DNA from: CAZZKG01 sp964654825
GTDB taxonomy: Bacteria > Gemmatimonadota > CAZMKB01
NCBI GenBank assembly: GCA_964654825.1
Contig: CAZZKG010000017.1
Coordinates: forward strand, 1 to 56,059
Reading direction: 5' to 3'
Length of the DNA stretch: 56,059 nucleotides
Below, in pieces: positions 41,801 to 50,600 of the stretch. The notes under the pieces were generated by a model, which saw nothing but the letters and a program-made list of their open reading frames with translations, was not told where the DNA came from and ran no database searches. How positions within the stretch are numbered: the first letter of the stretch is position 1; every line of letters starts with the position of its first letter. Both the position numbers and the translations under genes were made by a program.

Positions 41801-43342
41801 TCACTCCCACTCGATCGTACTCGGCGGTTTCGAACTGACGTCATACACCACCCTGTTTATCCCATCCACTTCATTCACAATCCTGTTCGAGATACGGCCG
41901 AGCTGCTCAGCGGTGAACGGATACCAGTCAGCCGTCATCCCATCCCGGCTTGTGACGGCTCTCAGTGCAATGACGTTGTCGTAAGTCCTCTCATCCCCCA
42001 TCACCCCCACGCTGCGCACGGGAAGAAGAACGGCGAACGCCTGCCAGATTTTATTGTAGAGATCCATGGAATCGATTTCTTCAAGGAATATCCTGTCCGC
42101 GTCACGCAGAATCTCGAGAGCCCGGTCTGTGATCTCACCGATCACCCTCACGGCAAGTCCGGGACCCGGGAACGGGTGTCTGCCGAGGATCTTCGCCGGT
42201 ATCCCGAGTGCGGTACCGACTTCTCTCACTTCGTCTTTGAAGAGTTCCCGGAGAGGCTCGATCAACTGAAACGGGACATGGTCGGGAAGCCCCCCCACAT
42301 TGTGGTGTGTTTTTATCGTGGCCGAAGGGCCTCTGACGGAGACACTCTCGATAACATCGGGATACAGCGTCCCCTGAATAAGATAATCAATACCACCCAG
42401 TTTCCCAGCCTCCCTGGCAAATATTTCTATGAAACGATGACCGATGATACGGCGTTTTTTCTCTGGATCCGAGATACCTCGAAGAGACGAGAGAAACTCT
42501 TCATGTGCATCCACGATTGTCAGGTTCATATCGAATTCCCGGCCCAGCGCCTCTACCCTTTCGCGGTCCCCGTGCCTCAACAACCCGTTATCCACGAAAA
42601 CGGGTTTGTATTTTTTCCCGATGGCTTTGTGAGCGAGAATCGAGACGACCGATGAATCGACCCCACCGCTCAGAGCACCGATCGCCTCCCCGTCGCCGAC
42701 AGTTGACCTGATCGATCTCACGGATTCCTCGGCAAAGTCACTGATGTTCCAGTAACCGCTGAGACCACAGATCCGGAACAGAAAATTCCTGAGGATCTCG
42801 GTGCCCCGATCGGTGTGAATTACTTCAGGATGAAACTGGACACCGTAGATCTTCCGTTCGATGTCACCGAAGGAGGCAAAGTGCGCGCTGGATGTACTCG
42901 CGAGGAGTGAGAATCCAGGAGGTAGTTCCTCGACCCGATCCTGGTGACTCATCCAGACCCGGGTCTCTTCGCCCTCTGTGAATCCATCGAACAACAGGTC
43001 GGGGTTCTCGATTCGAAGAAGTGTCCTGCCGTACTCACTTCTCCCACCCTTGATGATGGGTGCTCCAAGGAGATGGGCGATTATCTGCAATCCGTAACAG
43101 ATGCCGAGGACCGGTCTTCCGGCATCCAGGATGTCCGCCGAACACCGGGGAGAGTCCTCTTCGTAAATACTGGATGGGCCGCCGGAGAGAATTATTGCCT
43201 TTACAGACGTATCTATATTCTCGACGGGAAAGTCAAACGGTTCGATGATCGAGTAGACCCCGTTCTCCCTCACCCTTCGGGCGATGAGCTGGGTGTACTG
43301 AGACCCGAAATCTAGGATGAGTACCTTTTCCCCCGTGATCAT
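41801..43342 (-). CDS. guaA: GMP synthase (glutamine-hydrolysing)
   Basis: Converts XMP to GMP. The 513-aa two-domain enzyme has a class I glutamine amidotransferase at 1-190 (nucleophile Cys in VLGICYGLQ, His/Glu in GVQFHPEV) and an ATP pyrophosphatase domain (P-loop GALSGGVDSSV). A C-terminal dimerisation domain ends DVSSKPPSTIEWE, as in the family. It lies downstream of proS in the Nudix-proS-guaA run. Confidence 0.96.
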   Translation of the reverse strand: MITGEKVLILDFGSQYTQLIARRVRENGVYSIIEPFDFPVENIDTSVKAIILSGGPSSIYEEDSPRCSADILDAGRPVLGICYGLQIIAHLLGAPIIKGGRSEYGRTLLRIENPDLLFDGFTEGEETRVWMSHQDRVEELPPGFSLLASTSSAHFASFGDIERKIYGVQFHPEVIHTDRGTEILRNFLFRICGLSGYWNISDFAEESVRSIRSTVGDGEAIGALSGGVDSSVVSILAHKAIGKKYKPVFVDNGLLRHGDRERVEALGREFDMNLTIVDAHEEFLSSLRGISDPEKKRRIIGHRFIEIFAREAGKLGGIDYLIQGTLYPDVIESVSVRGPSATIKTHHNVGGLPDHVPFQLIEPLRELFKDEVREVGTALGIPAKILGRHPFPGPGLAVRVIGEITDRALEILRDADRIFLEEIDSMDLYNKIWQAFAVLLPVRSVGVMGDERTYDNVIALRAVTSRDGMTADWYPFTAEQLGRISNRIVNEVDGINRVVYDVSSKPPSTIEWE

Positions 43343-43380
43343 GTCACCCTACCTCGAAACATGCCGCATCGAAAGAATTA

Positions 43381-44811
43381 TTAATACGCCTTCGCAAACA
43401 CAACCCGTTGGTGAGATTCGTTGCCACAGGCGATACACTTCCCCTCCTCCCTCTCTCCTTCGAAGGGGATACACCTGATGGTGGCTTTTGTGTCATTTTT
43501 TATGACGTCCTCACAACCCGCACCGCCGCACCAGTGGGCAGAGACAAATCCGCCCTTCGATTCGAGAATCTCCTTGAACTCCTCATAATCATCACTCTGA
43601 TGTGTATTGTCATCCCTGAGTTTTTCCGCTCTCGCCAGGAGATCGTTCTGGACGGCCGTGAGCAACTCGCCGGTGACCTCGACCACCCGGTCGATCGGGA
43701 CGGTTTCCTTTTTCCCGGTGTCCCTCCTCGAGATCACCACACTCCGGCCGGCAACATCTTTCGGGCCGATTTCGATCCTCAGGGGGACCCCCCTCTCCTC
43801 CCACATGTAGAACCTGCGCCCGAGCGTAAGGTCCATCCTTTCGTCAATCTGAAATGAGTATATATCCGAGAACTTCTCGACAAGATCACCGACCACCGGC
43901 TCGACAACGGATCTCGCCGCGTCATCGGACCAGATCGGAGTGACAACCACCTGTACCGGCGCCAGTCTGGGCGGCATGATGACACCCGTATCATCCCCGT
44001 GTGTCATGACAAGTGCTCCAATGAGCCTGGTGCTCACACCCCAGCTCGTGTTCCACACGTATTCTTCGACACCATCCTTCGTCTGGTACTTCACGTCGAA
44101 AACCCGGGCGAAGTTCTGACCGAGATGATGGGAGGTGCCGGCCTGCAGAGCCTTCAGGTCCTGCATCATGGCCTCAACGCAGTACGTGTGATCCGCTCCG
44201 GCAAATTTCTCTGATTCGCTCTTTTTACCCTTGATCACGGGGATCGCCATCCAGTTTTCGAGGAAATCGGCATAGAGATCGAGTATCTTGAGGGTTTCCT
44301 CCTCGGCTTCCTCGGAAGTCGCATGGGCCGTATGTCCTTCCTGCCAAAGGAATTCCGTCGTCCTGAGAAAGAGTCTGGTACGCATTTCCCACCGGACGAT
44401 GTTCGCCCACTGGTTGATGAGAAGCGGAAGATCACGGTAGGACATGATCCACTTCGCGAACATGTGGTAGATGATCGTCTCCGAAGTCGGGCGTACCACG
44501 AGCGGCTCTTCGAGCTTCTTGCCACCCCCTTCCGTCACCACCGCACACTCCGGTGCGAATCCTTCGACGTGCTCTGCTTCTTTTTTGAGAAAACTCTCCG
44601 GGATAAAAAGAGGGAAATAGGCATTGTGATGCCCTGTTTTCTTTATAAGAGTATCGAGGGCACCCTGGATGTTTTCCCACAGGGCATACCCGTTCGGTCT
44701 GATCACCATACATCCCTTGACAGGCGCATAATCAGCCAGTTCCGCTCTCAGTACGACTTCCGTGTACCACTTGGCGTAATCTTCACTTCTCTTGGTGAGC
44801 TTGAGATTCAT
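43381..44811 (-). CDS. proS: Prolyl-tRNA synthetase, archaeal/eukaryotic type (ProS type 3)
   Basis: Charges tRNA-Pro. The 476-aa enzyme is the short archaeal/eukaryote-like form without the bacterial editing insertion. It starts LTKRSEDYAKWYTEVVLRAE, has class II motif 2 RWEMRTRLFLRTTEFLWQEG, motif 3 in TRLIGALVMTHGDD, and the C-terminal zinc-like domain (CGGAGC and CIAC) ending VVFAKAY. This form occurs in a minority of bacteria, including several FCB and candidate phyla. Its start overlaps the Nudix gene end by 29 bases. Confidence 0.95.
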   Translation of the reverse strand: MNLKLTKRSEDYAKWYTEVVLRAELADYAPVKGCMVIRPNGYALWENIQGALDTLIKKTGHHNAYFPLFIPESFLKKEAEHVEGFAPECAVVTEGGGKKLEEPLVVRPTSETIIYHMFAKWIMSYRDLPLLINQWANIVRWEMRTRLFLRTTEFLWQEGHTAHATSEEAEEETLKILDLYADFLENWMAIPVIKGKKSESEKFAGADHTYCVEAMMQDLKALQAGTSHHLGQNFARVFDVKYQTKDGVEEYVWNTSWGVSTRLIGALVMTHGDDTGVIMPPRLAPVQVVVTPIWSDDAARSVVEPVVGDLVEKFSDIYSFQIDERMDLTLGRRFYMWEERGVPLRIEIGPKDVAGRSVVISRRDTGKKETVPIDRVVEVTGELLTAVQNDLLARAEKLRDDNTHQSDDYEEFKEILESKGGFVSAHWCGGAGCEDVIKNDTKATIRCIPFEGEREEGKCIACGNESHQRVVFAKAY

Positions 44812-45292
44812 GCTGTTTTCCCTCTTGTGTGTAGAAACCTATGTATAAACCATGTCTCCGGAATCCTTCGGGCCAGTCCCTGACAATCGCCTCCCTGGCT
44901 TCCCCGGGAAGTAATCGGACCGAAGGCAGTTCTTCCCGGGACAACCATTTCAAATCCTGGAAAACCCTCTCCGGACCACTGTCTTCGGGATCGTATCCGG
45001 GGACGGGGTCCCCGTCCGGTGAGCTTCCAAGAAAAAAGAAATCGAGTACCCGGAAACCCTTACCCTGGAATTCCCCTATGTACAGGAGTGGGCCGAGGTC
45101 CACCTGCAGCCCGGTTTCCTCGAGAATCTCACGTCTCCCGCACTGGACGAGACTCTCTCCAGGCTCCAATCGGCCGCCCGGTACTATCCAGTAGTCAGTT
45201 CCCCGTTTCCGATGCCGACCGAGCAGGATCCTGTTTCCCCGGACAATGACAACTGCCACTCTGACAGTAAAACCGGACCTCCCGGGTTTCAA
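44783..45292 (-). CDS. Nudix hydrolase
   Basis: A 169-aa pyrophosphohydrolase with a full Nudix box, spread over GRLEPGESLVQCGRREIL and EETGL (GX5EX7REUXEEXGU). Substrate undetermined (nucleotides, sugar nucleotides or dinucleotides). I place the start at TTG 45292 because GGAGGAGG lies 7 bases upstream and the promoter at 45358-45386 would begin transcription near 45351, too close for the longer ATG starts (45349, 45367). It is first of the Nudix-proS-guaA unit. Confidence 0.8.
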   Translation of the reverse strand: MKPGRSGFTVRVAVVIVRGNRILLGRHRKRGTDYWIVPGGRLEPGESLVQCGRREILEETGLQVDLGPLLYIGEFQGKGFRVLDFFFLGSSPDGDPVPGYDPEDSGPERVFQDLKWLSREELPSVRLLPGEAREAIVRDWPEGFRRHGLYIGFYTQEGKQHESQAHQEK

Positions 45293-45357
45293 CGATCGTC
45301 CTCCTCCACACGGGTTCTGATTAAAAAGAAACCTGCTCACCGAGAGCATTAGCTGGT

Positions 45358-45386
45358 ATAATATCACATCCCGGGAAAAGCGTCAA
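45358..45386 (-). promoter_or_regulatory. Putative sigma-70 promoter of the Nudix-proS-guaA unit
   Basis: Minus strand TTGACG (45386-45381), exactly 17 bases, TATTAT (45363-45358). One of the best sigma-70 matches in the window. Confidence 0.6.
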
Positions 45387-45517
45387 GTGATAACTGAATA
45401 GAGGCAGTGGACAGGGACGAGAATCCTTCATATGTTGAGGATTCTGCCAGGATTTTCTGTTACGGGGGACGGTGACAGAAAAGTTGCCTGAGGTGTATGA
45501 GGGATACATCATCTGGA

Positions 45518-45658
45518 TTAGAAAAAGAATTTTACCCCACTGTATAACAGTAAAAAACACAGACAAAAGACGAGTGCGAGAATCAAATCTCCGAAACCGC
45601 CGGTTTTCTCATTGATCTTCTCGATGAGGTCTTCACTGAATTTGGGTAATTTCATCAT
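45518..45658 (-). CDS. Small single-pass membrane protein, 46 aa
   Basis: A tiny but convincing gene: Shine-Dalgarno GGGAGGTAA directly precedes ATGATG (45658). The product starts MMKLPKFSEDLIEKINEKTG and ends with one membrane helix (LILALVFCLCFLLLYSGV) and KFFF. It has no recognised family and a charged cytoplasmic head. It stands alone between a terminator (45733-45772) and the Nudix promoter. Small membrane proteins of this shape often modulate larger membrane complexes, but nothing here shows a partner. Confidence 0.6.
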   Translation of the reverse strand: MMKLPKFSEDLIEKINEKTGGFGDLILALVFCLCFLLLYSGVKFFF

Positions 45659-45732
45659 TTACCTCCCGGTAAGAACAATATACTGTACGACATCATTACA
45701 TTAAAGTTTCAGCAATCGGCTGCTGATCGCAC

Positions 45733-45772
45733 TAAAAAAAATTCCCTGGGCAGGGGTCAAACCCAGGGAATT
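45733..45772 (-). terminator. Strong rho-independent terminator
   Basis: An 11-base perfect stem: AATTCCCTGGG (45740-45750) with CCCAGGGAATT (45762-45772), followed on the minus strand by a T run (45740-45734). It ends the transcript of the barrel gene and the small ORF downstream of it. Confidence 0.85.
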
Positions 45773-45821
45773 GCTTTAGAGGAAGTACAGACAAACAAGA
45801 AGATTCACTTCTTGTCGGAGG

Positions 45822-45962
45822 TTACTGAGGACTGTACTCGCATTTGTATATCGCAAATTCCATGCCCGGGAATCCGGTCTGTGGCCGGTCCGACACGATA
45901 TCAGTAACACCCTTCCCCACCGTCAGTTGAAGCTCTAAACCGAGTCTTTCCTCGGGAGACAT
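45822..45962 (-). CDS. Possible small protein, 46 aa, or gene remnant
   Basis: Open frame from ATG 45962 (MSPEERLGLELQLTVGKGVT ... IYKCEYSPQ), ending 50 bases before the strong terminator and in the same transcript as the upstream barrel gene. The frame is also open 11 codons before the ATG, with protein-like residues (LFYILKTNFSA) and no ribosome site. It may be the tail of a decayed gene or a small protein started at an unusual codon. No family recognised. Confidence 0.35.
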   Translation of the reverse strand: MSPEERLGLELQLTVGKGVTDIVSDRPQTGFPGMEFAIYKCEYSPQ

Positions 45963-46032
45963 GGCACTGAAATTAGTCTTCAGTATGTAAAAAAGTCATG
46001 AAAAAAGTACACACCCACCATCACCCGGCATC

Positions 46033-46626
46033 TCAGAAGAAAAGGATACTGAGACCGAGGCTCGCTTCGATGGAGTGCGATGTGCCGATATCGATGACAT
46101 CTTCCGCCGATTCCGCATCCGGATTGACGTCAAATCCCAGGTCGAAGATGATGTGATCCCTGAAATCTCCTCTCAGAGCAACCATATCGTTCAGGAGATA
46201 CCGGACACCGCCGCCGTAATTCACGGAGAACTTGGTCTTCGTGTTCGCGATGGCGATGAATGTCGACGGATCATCGGGATCGGGAATCTGAGCACCCTCC
46301 TGAGGCAGGTAAATGAAGGTGCCTGTCCCGAAGGTGACGTACGGGATCACTTTGTCGATGGGGATGTTGATGTCGAAATTGCCGAGGAGAAGAATCACCT
46401 TGAACTGGTCTGTCGGTGAATATGCAAGAGTCGTCTCTCCCGAGACGATCCTCCTCCCCCCTCCGCCGAATCGCAGACCGAAAAGCGGATTGCTCCCACC
46501 CTCCAGAGCATCCCGCTGGGTGAGCGCTCCTCCAAATCCTTCCAGTTCGAATGCTGTTAAAGTGCCGCTGCCCGGACCGAGGAACATCGCCGTGATCATC
46601 AAGGCCATCACGATCCTTTTTGCCAT
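46033..46626 (-). CDS. Small outer-membrane beta-barrel protein
   Basis: A 197-aa secreted barrel: signal peptide (MAKRIVMALMITAMFLGPGS), strands such as GGRRIVSGETTLAYSPTDQF, VNYGGGVRYLLNDMVALRGD and FRDHIIFDLGF, and final SLGLSILFF with the terminal Phe expected of a BAM substrate. ATG 46626 is fixed by GGAGGT 4 bases before it; 46644 is open but unlikely. Paralogue of the barrel at 23706-24266. Expressed from its own promoter. Function unknown. Confidence 0.8.
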   Translation of the reverse strand: MAKRIVMALMITAMFLGPGSGTLTAFELEGFGGALTQRDALEGGSNPLFGLRFGGGGRRIVSGETTLAYSPTDQFKVILLLGNFDINIPIDKVIPYVTFGTGTFIYLPQEGAQIPDPDDPSTFIAIANTKTKFSVNYGGGVRYLLNDMVALRGDFRDHIIFDLGFDVNPDAESAEDVIDIGTSHSIEASLGLSILFF

Positions 46627-46697
46627 ATACACCTCCACTTTCAAGGAACGGAAAACAGGTACACCGTTCGATCGGTGCAGGGAACACTCTTTCCTTA

Positions 46698-46726
46698 AGA
46701 TTATTTACCGGCGGTACGATTGTCAA
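46698..46726 (-). promoter_or_regulatory. Putative sigma-70 promoter of the barrel gene
   Basis: Minus strand TTGACA (46726-46721), 17-base spacer, TAATCT (46703-46698). Predicted start near 46691, about 65 bases before the ATG. Confidence 0.6.
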
Positions 46727-46731
46727 AGAAA

Positions 46732-48279
46732 TTATTTTTCCTTTCCCCGGACTCCGAAAAGGACCAGGAGCCCGGAACACACCATCAGGGCAAGAGAAAG
46801 GATCGCCACGCGGTAGGCGACGACGCCGTAAGGAGACAACACGTACACTATCCCGCCCCAGAGGAGCGGTCCTATGATAGCGGCGAGTTTCCCGGACAGC
46901 GAGTAAAGGCCGAAGAATTCGCCCAGCATTTCTTCGGGGACGAGTTCGATGAAGAAGGGCCGAGCGGCGGTCCATGTCGAACCGAGACAGATACCGACTA
47001 CAGAACCGATAATCCAGAAAACGGCAACGCTGTGTGTCAGTGCAGCGCTGATGAGACAGAGGGTCCAGACAATCAGGGTCGCTTCCAGCAGACGCTTCGG
47101 CCCCAACCTGCCGATGATGAACCCCGCGATAATCCCTCCGACCATCGCGGTCGTTGTGGACACGATGAAAAACGTGATGAGCGCCTCGTTTTTCATTCCC
47201 ATTACCTTTACGGAATAAACTCCCATAAACACGATTACCGTTGATATGGCATCCTCGTAGAGGTACTTGGCGATAAGAAATCTCCTCACCCCTGGATAGG
47301 CGGCCGTGTCGATGAGTACGTCACGAATGCGCCTGACTGCAAGCCGGAGATTATCAGGGGTCACAACGCGCCGGTCGGAGTATGTTCTCTCCCTGATGAA
47401 GAAAAACACCGGCAGCGAGAACAACAGAAAGAGGACAGCAGTCGGCAGAAACGCAGCGGTGCGGCCGAACCCTTCTCTCCTTCGCTGGAGCATGGCGGAA
47501 GATACGTGATCATTCGCGCCGCTTCGCATATCCACTCGCGCTTTGGTCCAGAAAATACTTCTCGCCCCGTCGGGAGAGATCTGGACCGAGTCGGGTGTGA
47601 CGACGAGAGTTTCTTCGCCTGAACCTTCCGGGAACACTATCCGATAGGCGTAGGGAAAATCCTGTCCGTGGATTGATCGATCAGAAACCGGCTGATCCAT
47701 GCTCTCGATCGTCTGCAGATCCTCCCATTCTGCCATCAACAGAGGAATCTCGAGCCCCCTCATTTTCCCCGTCACGAAGGGCTCCACCATCATGAGGCCG
47801 AGGATGGCCCCGAGGTATCCCGCCGCCACTCCATACCCGGAGATCCTGCCCATGTTCGCTTTCGATGACACTGCCGGCAGGAGCGCGTTGTAGAATACGA
47901 GGCCGCCCTGATAAGCATAATTCGCGATCACGAAGAGGAAGAGAGCAGTGGCTGCGAGGACTAAACCGGATTCACACATCATTCCCACCGCGCCGATCAT
48001 GGCCGTGGCGACGCATGAGATTACGGTCATCAACACGAGGTACGGGACTCTCCTTCCGGCCATGTCCGACAGAACACCGAGCAGGGGGAGTGTGATCGCC
48101 ACCAGAAACATCGAGAGAGAATTGGAAAGTCCCACCCACAGATCGTCCAGCCCGTTATCCACAGTGATCCACAGAGCAAAGTACAAACTGACCACATTCA
48201 TCGAGAAAATGGTGTTTGCAAAATCGTAGAGTATCCAGGCGGTTGCCCGCAGGCGCGAGTTCTTGTTCGAGTTATCCAC
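46732..48279 (-). CDS. MFS transporter, UMF1/Atg22-like
   Basis: A 515-aa inner-membrane transporter with 12 predicted helices. It has the UMF1-type N-terminus (AWILYDFANTIFSMNVVSLY), MFS motif A (GVLSDMAGRRVPYL), and an extended loop in the middle (about residues 190-275, with SDRSIHGQDFPYAYRI) between helices 6 and 7. Family members are thought to move amino acids or sugars; substrate unknown. The GTG start at 48279 lies inside a perfect DnaA box, and there is no clear ribosome site, so the exact start is uncertain. Confidence 0.82.
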   Translation of the reverse strand: MDNSNKNSRLRATAWILYDFANTIFSMNVVSLYFALWITVDNGLDDLWVGLSNSLSMFLVAITLPLLGVLSDMAGRRVPYLVLMTVISCVATAMIGAVGMMCESGLVLAATALFLFVIANYAYQGGLVFYNALLPAVSSKANMGRISGYGVAAGYLGAILGLMMVEPFVTGKMRGLEIPLLMAEWEDLQTIESMDQPVSDRSIHGQDFPYAYRIVFPEGSGEETLVVTPDSVQISPDGARSIFWTKARVDMRSGANDHVSSAMLQRRREGFGRTAAFLPTAVLFLLFSLPVFFFIRERTYSDRRVVTPDNLRLAVRRIRDVLIDTAAYPGVRRFLIAKYLYEDAISTVIVFMGVYSVKVMGMKNEALITFFIVSTTTAMVGGIIAGFIIGRLGPKRLLEATLIVWTLCLISAALTHSVAVFWIIGSVVGICLGSTWTAARPFFIELVPEEMLGEFFGLYSLSGKLAAIIGPLLWGGIVYVLSPYGVVAYRVAILSLALMVCSGLLVLFGVRGKEK

Positions 48280-48470
48280 AGTTATCCACAGATTACCGGT
48301 GAGGTACCCGGTTCTTCGAACCCGTTGGATGGTTAACTGACCACTAAATTTTTCGAGCTTCTTTTAGTTTAAAATAATATGTGCTATATCTATAACTTAC
48401 ACATTATTAATTAGTTACAATATTATTATCACGTGTTACATCACATAGGGTCCATTTCTTCTTTCCTGAT
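48155..48470 (+). other. oriC: DnaA-box cluster with AT-rich region: candidate replication origin
   Basis: Three perfect DnaA boxes TTATCCACA on the plus strand at 48155-48163, 48272-48280 and 48282-48290, plus a near match TGATCCACA at 48165-48173, all in one orientation. They border an AT-rich non-coding stretch (about 48341-48440, with TTTAGTTTAAAATAATATG and ATTATTAATTAGTTACAATA) that could unwind. This is an oriC-like layout. Genes on both sides run leftward, so there is no strand switch, and dnaA/dnaN are not adjacent. DnaA-regulated transcription is the alternative. The 194 bases between the transporter and ksgA hold nothing else. Confidence 0.45.
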
Positions 48471-48473
48471 CAG

Positions 48474-49364
48474 CTAAGTAACTTCCCCTCCCCCATCCTT
48501 AGTCGTGTCACCATCATTTAGAATTCTGTGGAAAAGATCCTTCCCCTCGTTTTCTCTGAAAACCGCGTCTGTGAGCTTCGCCAGTTCAGGAATCGAAAGC
48601 TCCTCTGCTCTTCGCCCGAGATCAATCCCGGTGGATGACTCGAGGGCTTCGATGTGTTCTCTTTCCAGTGAGAGGATTGGATCGGTCCTCAACGCTTTCT
48701 GGAGCTGTTTCCTACGTTTCGTGAACAACCGTCTCACCAGCGAGAAGAAAAAATCAGGATTCTCGGGCTGTACCAGCGGATGTTCACGCATCCGGAGATG
48801 GATCGCCTGTGAATACACCCTGGGCCTCGGTTTAAAACACTCCGGCCTCACCGTGAATAGGAGAGTCGTTTCGACCCAGTACTGGACGGCAACACTGAGG
48901 GACCCGAAAGCCTTGCTGCCGGGAGAAGCGGCAACCCGTCTCGCCACTTCCCTCTGTACGACTAGTAGTGCATCCTGTACGGATTCCCGATGTGTTATGA
49001 TGTGCATCAGGATAGGAGTGGTGATGTGATAGGGTATCATCCCGATGATTCGAAGCGTGCCTCCCCTGTCAGGAAGTGTCAGAGCAGAGAGCTCTACATC
49101 GAGGAAGTCCCCGGTGACGATTTCGAGACCGGGAAACTCACCGAACCTGGACTTCAGGAGACGGACCAGTCTTCTGTCCTTCTCGACGACAGTGAGCTTC
49201 TTCACCCGATCGAGGAGAAAAGCGGTCAGGAAACCCTTCCCGGGACCTATTTCGAGGAGAGTGTCCCGGGGTGAGAGGTCGAGCGCATCGATGAGCTCAC
49301 GAGCGATAGCCTCATCGACCAGAAAATTCTGGCTGAGAAAACTTCTGGTCTTTTTTTTCGGCAT
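48474..49364 (-). CDS. ksgA: 16S rRNA dimethyladenosine transferase, KsgA family, altered catalytic motif
   Basis: KsgA (296 aa) dimethylates two adjacent adenines in helix 45 of 16S rRNA. It has the usual start (SFLSQNFLVDEAIARELIDA), SAM motif LEIGPGKGFLTAF, and the C-terminal helical domain (RRKQLQKALR). The catalytic motif IV, normally NLPY or NIPY, reads GMIPYHITTP: the conserved Asn is Met. I checked the codons (GGG ATG ATA CCC TAT). Either catalysis is impaired or this is a base error or real divergence. Follows the aminotransferase gene by 12 bases. Confidence 0.88.
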   Translation of the reverse strand: MPKKKTRSFLSQNFLVDEAIARELIDALDLSPRDTLLEIGPGKGFLTAFLLDRVKKLTVVEKDRRLVRLLKSRFGEFPGLEIVTGDFLDVELSALTLPDRGGTLRIIGMIPYHITTPILMHIITHRESVQDALLVVQREVARRVAASPGSKAFGSLSVAVQYWVETTLLFTVRPECFKPRPRVYSQAIHLRMREHPLVQPENPDFFFSLVRRLFTKRRKQLQKALRTDPILSLEREHIEALESSTGIDLGRRAEELSIPELAKLTDAVFRENEGKDLFHRILNDGDTTKDGGGEVT

Positions 49365-49376
49365 TCCGAGAACCGG

Positions 49377-50585
49377 TCACTGCAGCTTCTTGAGCGCCTC
49401 GATTATCCGCTCGGTGGCCTTTTTTATGTTATCAAGTGAAGCTGCGTACGAGAGGCGGACATAGTGATCCTCCCCGAATGCTACACCCGGGACGAGTGCT
49501 ACGTTCGCTTCCTCGAGGAGATATCCGCACATGGACAGGGATCTGTTCACTGTATTCCCGTCACAGCTTTTCCCGAAAAAAGGCGACACATCGAAAAAGA
49601 GGTAGAAAGCACCTCTGGGGAAGACCATCGACAGGCCGCACTCTTCGATGAGGTTTTCGATCAGGAAGATACGTCTCTCGGCAAACTCATCCACCATCTG
49701 CCGCAGAGCACTTGCGTATTCATCAGGTTTCTTCAGGGCTTCTATAGCGGCATACTGCGATATGGCTGAAACACAGGACGTGGTGTGACTCTGGAGGCGG
49801 ATCATCGACTTCACCAGTGCTGATGTGGCCGCCGCATACCCGATTCGCCACCCGGTCATCGAGAGTGTTTTAGACAGACCGTTCACGACAACAGTCAGAT
49901 CCCTGACCTCGGGACAGGTACTGGCGATGGATGCCGCAATATCACCATCGTAGATGATTTTCTCGTAGATCTCGTCCGAGATGACCCACAGCCCTCGATC
50001 CCTACAGAACAGACCGATCTGTCGGAGCTCCTCCGGTGCATAGACTGCGCCGGAAGGATTGGAAGGGGAGTTGAGGATCAATCCTCTGGTTTTTTTAGTA
50101 GAATGGCTCTCCAGATCACTGACAGAGATTTTGAAATCGTTTTTTGGTTCACCTCTGACGATGATCGGAGAAGCACCGCTGATTGTGACAATCTCAGGGT
50201 AACTCACCCAGTATGGAGACGGTATCAGGACTTCATCCCCCTCCTGAAACAGACAGAATGCCGCGTTAAAAACGGCCTGTTTCGCACCGGCGGTAATGAT
50301 GACGTTTTCGGCTGTATACTCCAGTCCGTTTTCCCGGACGAGTTTGTCCGCGACAAGTCCCCGAAGATCCTCGAGCCCCGCAGCCGGGGTGTACTTCGTC
50401 CTGTTCTCGTTTATCGCACCAACTCCCGCAGCCTTGATGAACGGGGGAGTTGGAAAATCAGGCTCGCCGGCCGACAGATCTATCACGTCGATGCCCTCCC
50501 GTTTCATCTCCTTCGCCCTGGTAGAGACGGCCATTGTGGCTGATTGTGACAGATCACGCACTCTACGTGAAAGTTCTATGATCAC
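49377..50585 (-). CDS. Class I aspartate-type aminotransferase
   Basis: PLP enzyme (402 aa) of the AspC/AspB type: DVIDLSAGEPDFPTP, SPSNPSGAVY, PLP Lys in VNGLSKTLSMTGWRIGYAA, and C-terminal YVRLSYA with the substrate-carboxylate Arg. Likely aspartate:2-oxoglutarate transamination, possibly also prephenate. GTG 50585 behind GGAGAG. It lies between coaD and ksgA in a housekeeping run. Confidence 0.9.
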   Translation of the reverse strand: MIIELSRRVRDLSQSATMAVSTRAKEMKREGIDVIDLSAGEPDFPTPPFIKAAGVGAINENRTKYTPAAGLEDLRGLVADKLVRENGLEYTAENVIITAGAKQAVFNAAFCLFQEGDEVLIPSPYWVSYPEIVTISGASPIIVRGEPKNDFKISVSDLESHSTKKTRGLILNSPSNPSGAVYAPEELRQIGLFCRDRGLWVISDEIYEKIIYDGDIAASIASTCPEVRDLTVVVNGLSKTLSMTGWRIGYAAATSALVKSMIRLQSHTTSCVSAISQYAAIEALKKPDEYASALRQMVDEFAERRIFLIENLIEECGLSMVFPRGAFYLFFDVSPFFGKSCDGNTVNRSLSMCGYLLEEANVALVPGVAFGEDHYVRLSYAASLDNIKKATERIIEALKKLQ

Positions 50586-50600
50586 AGATACTCTCCTTTT

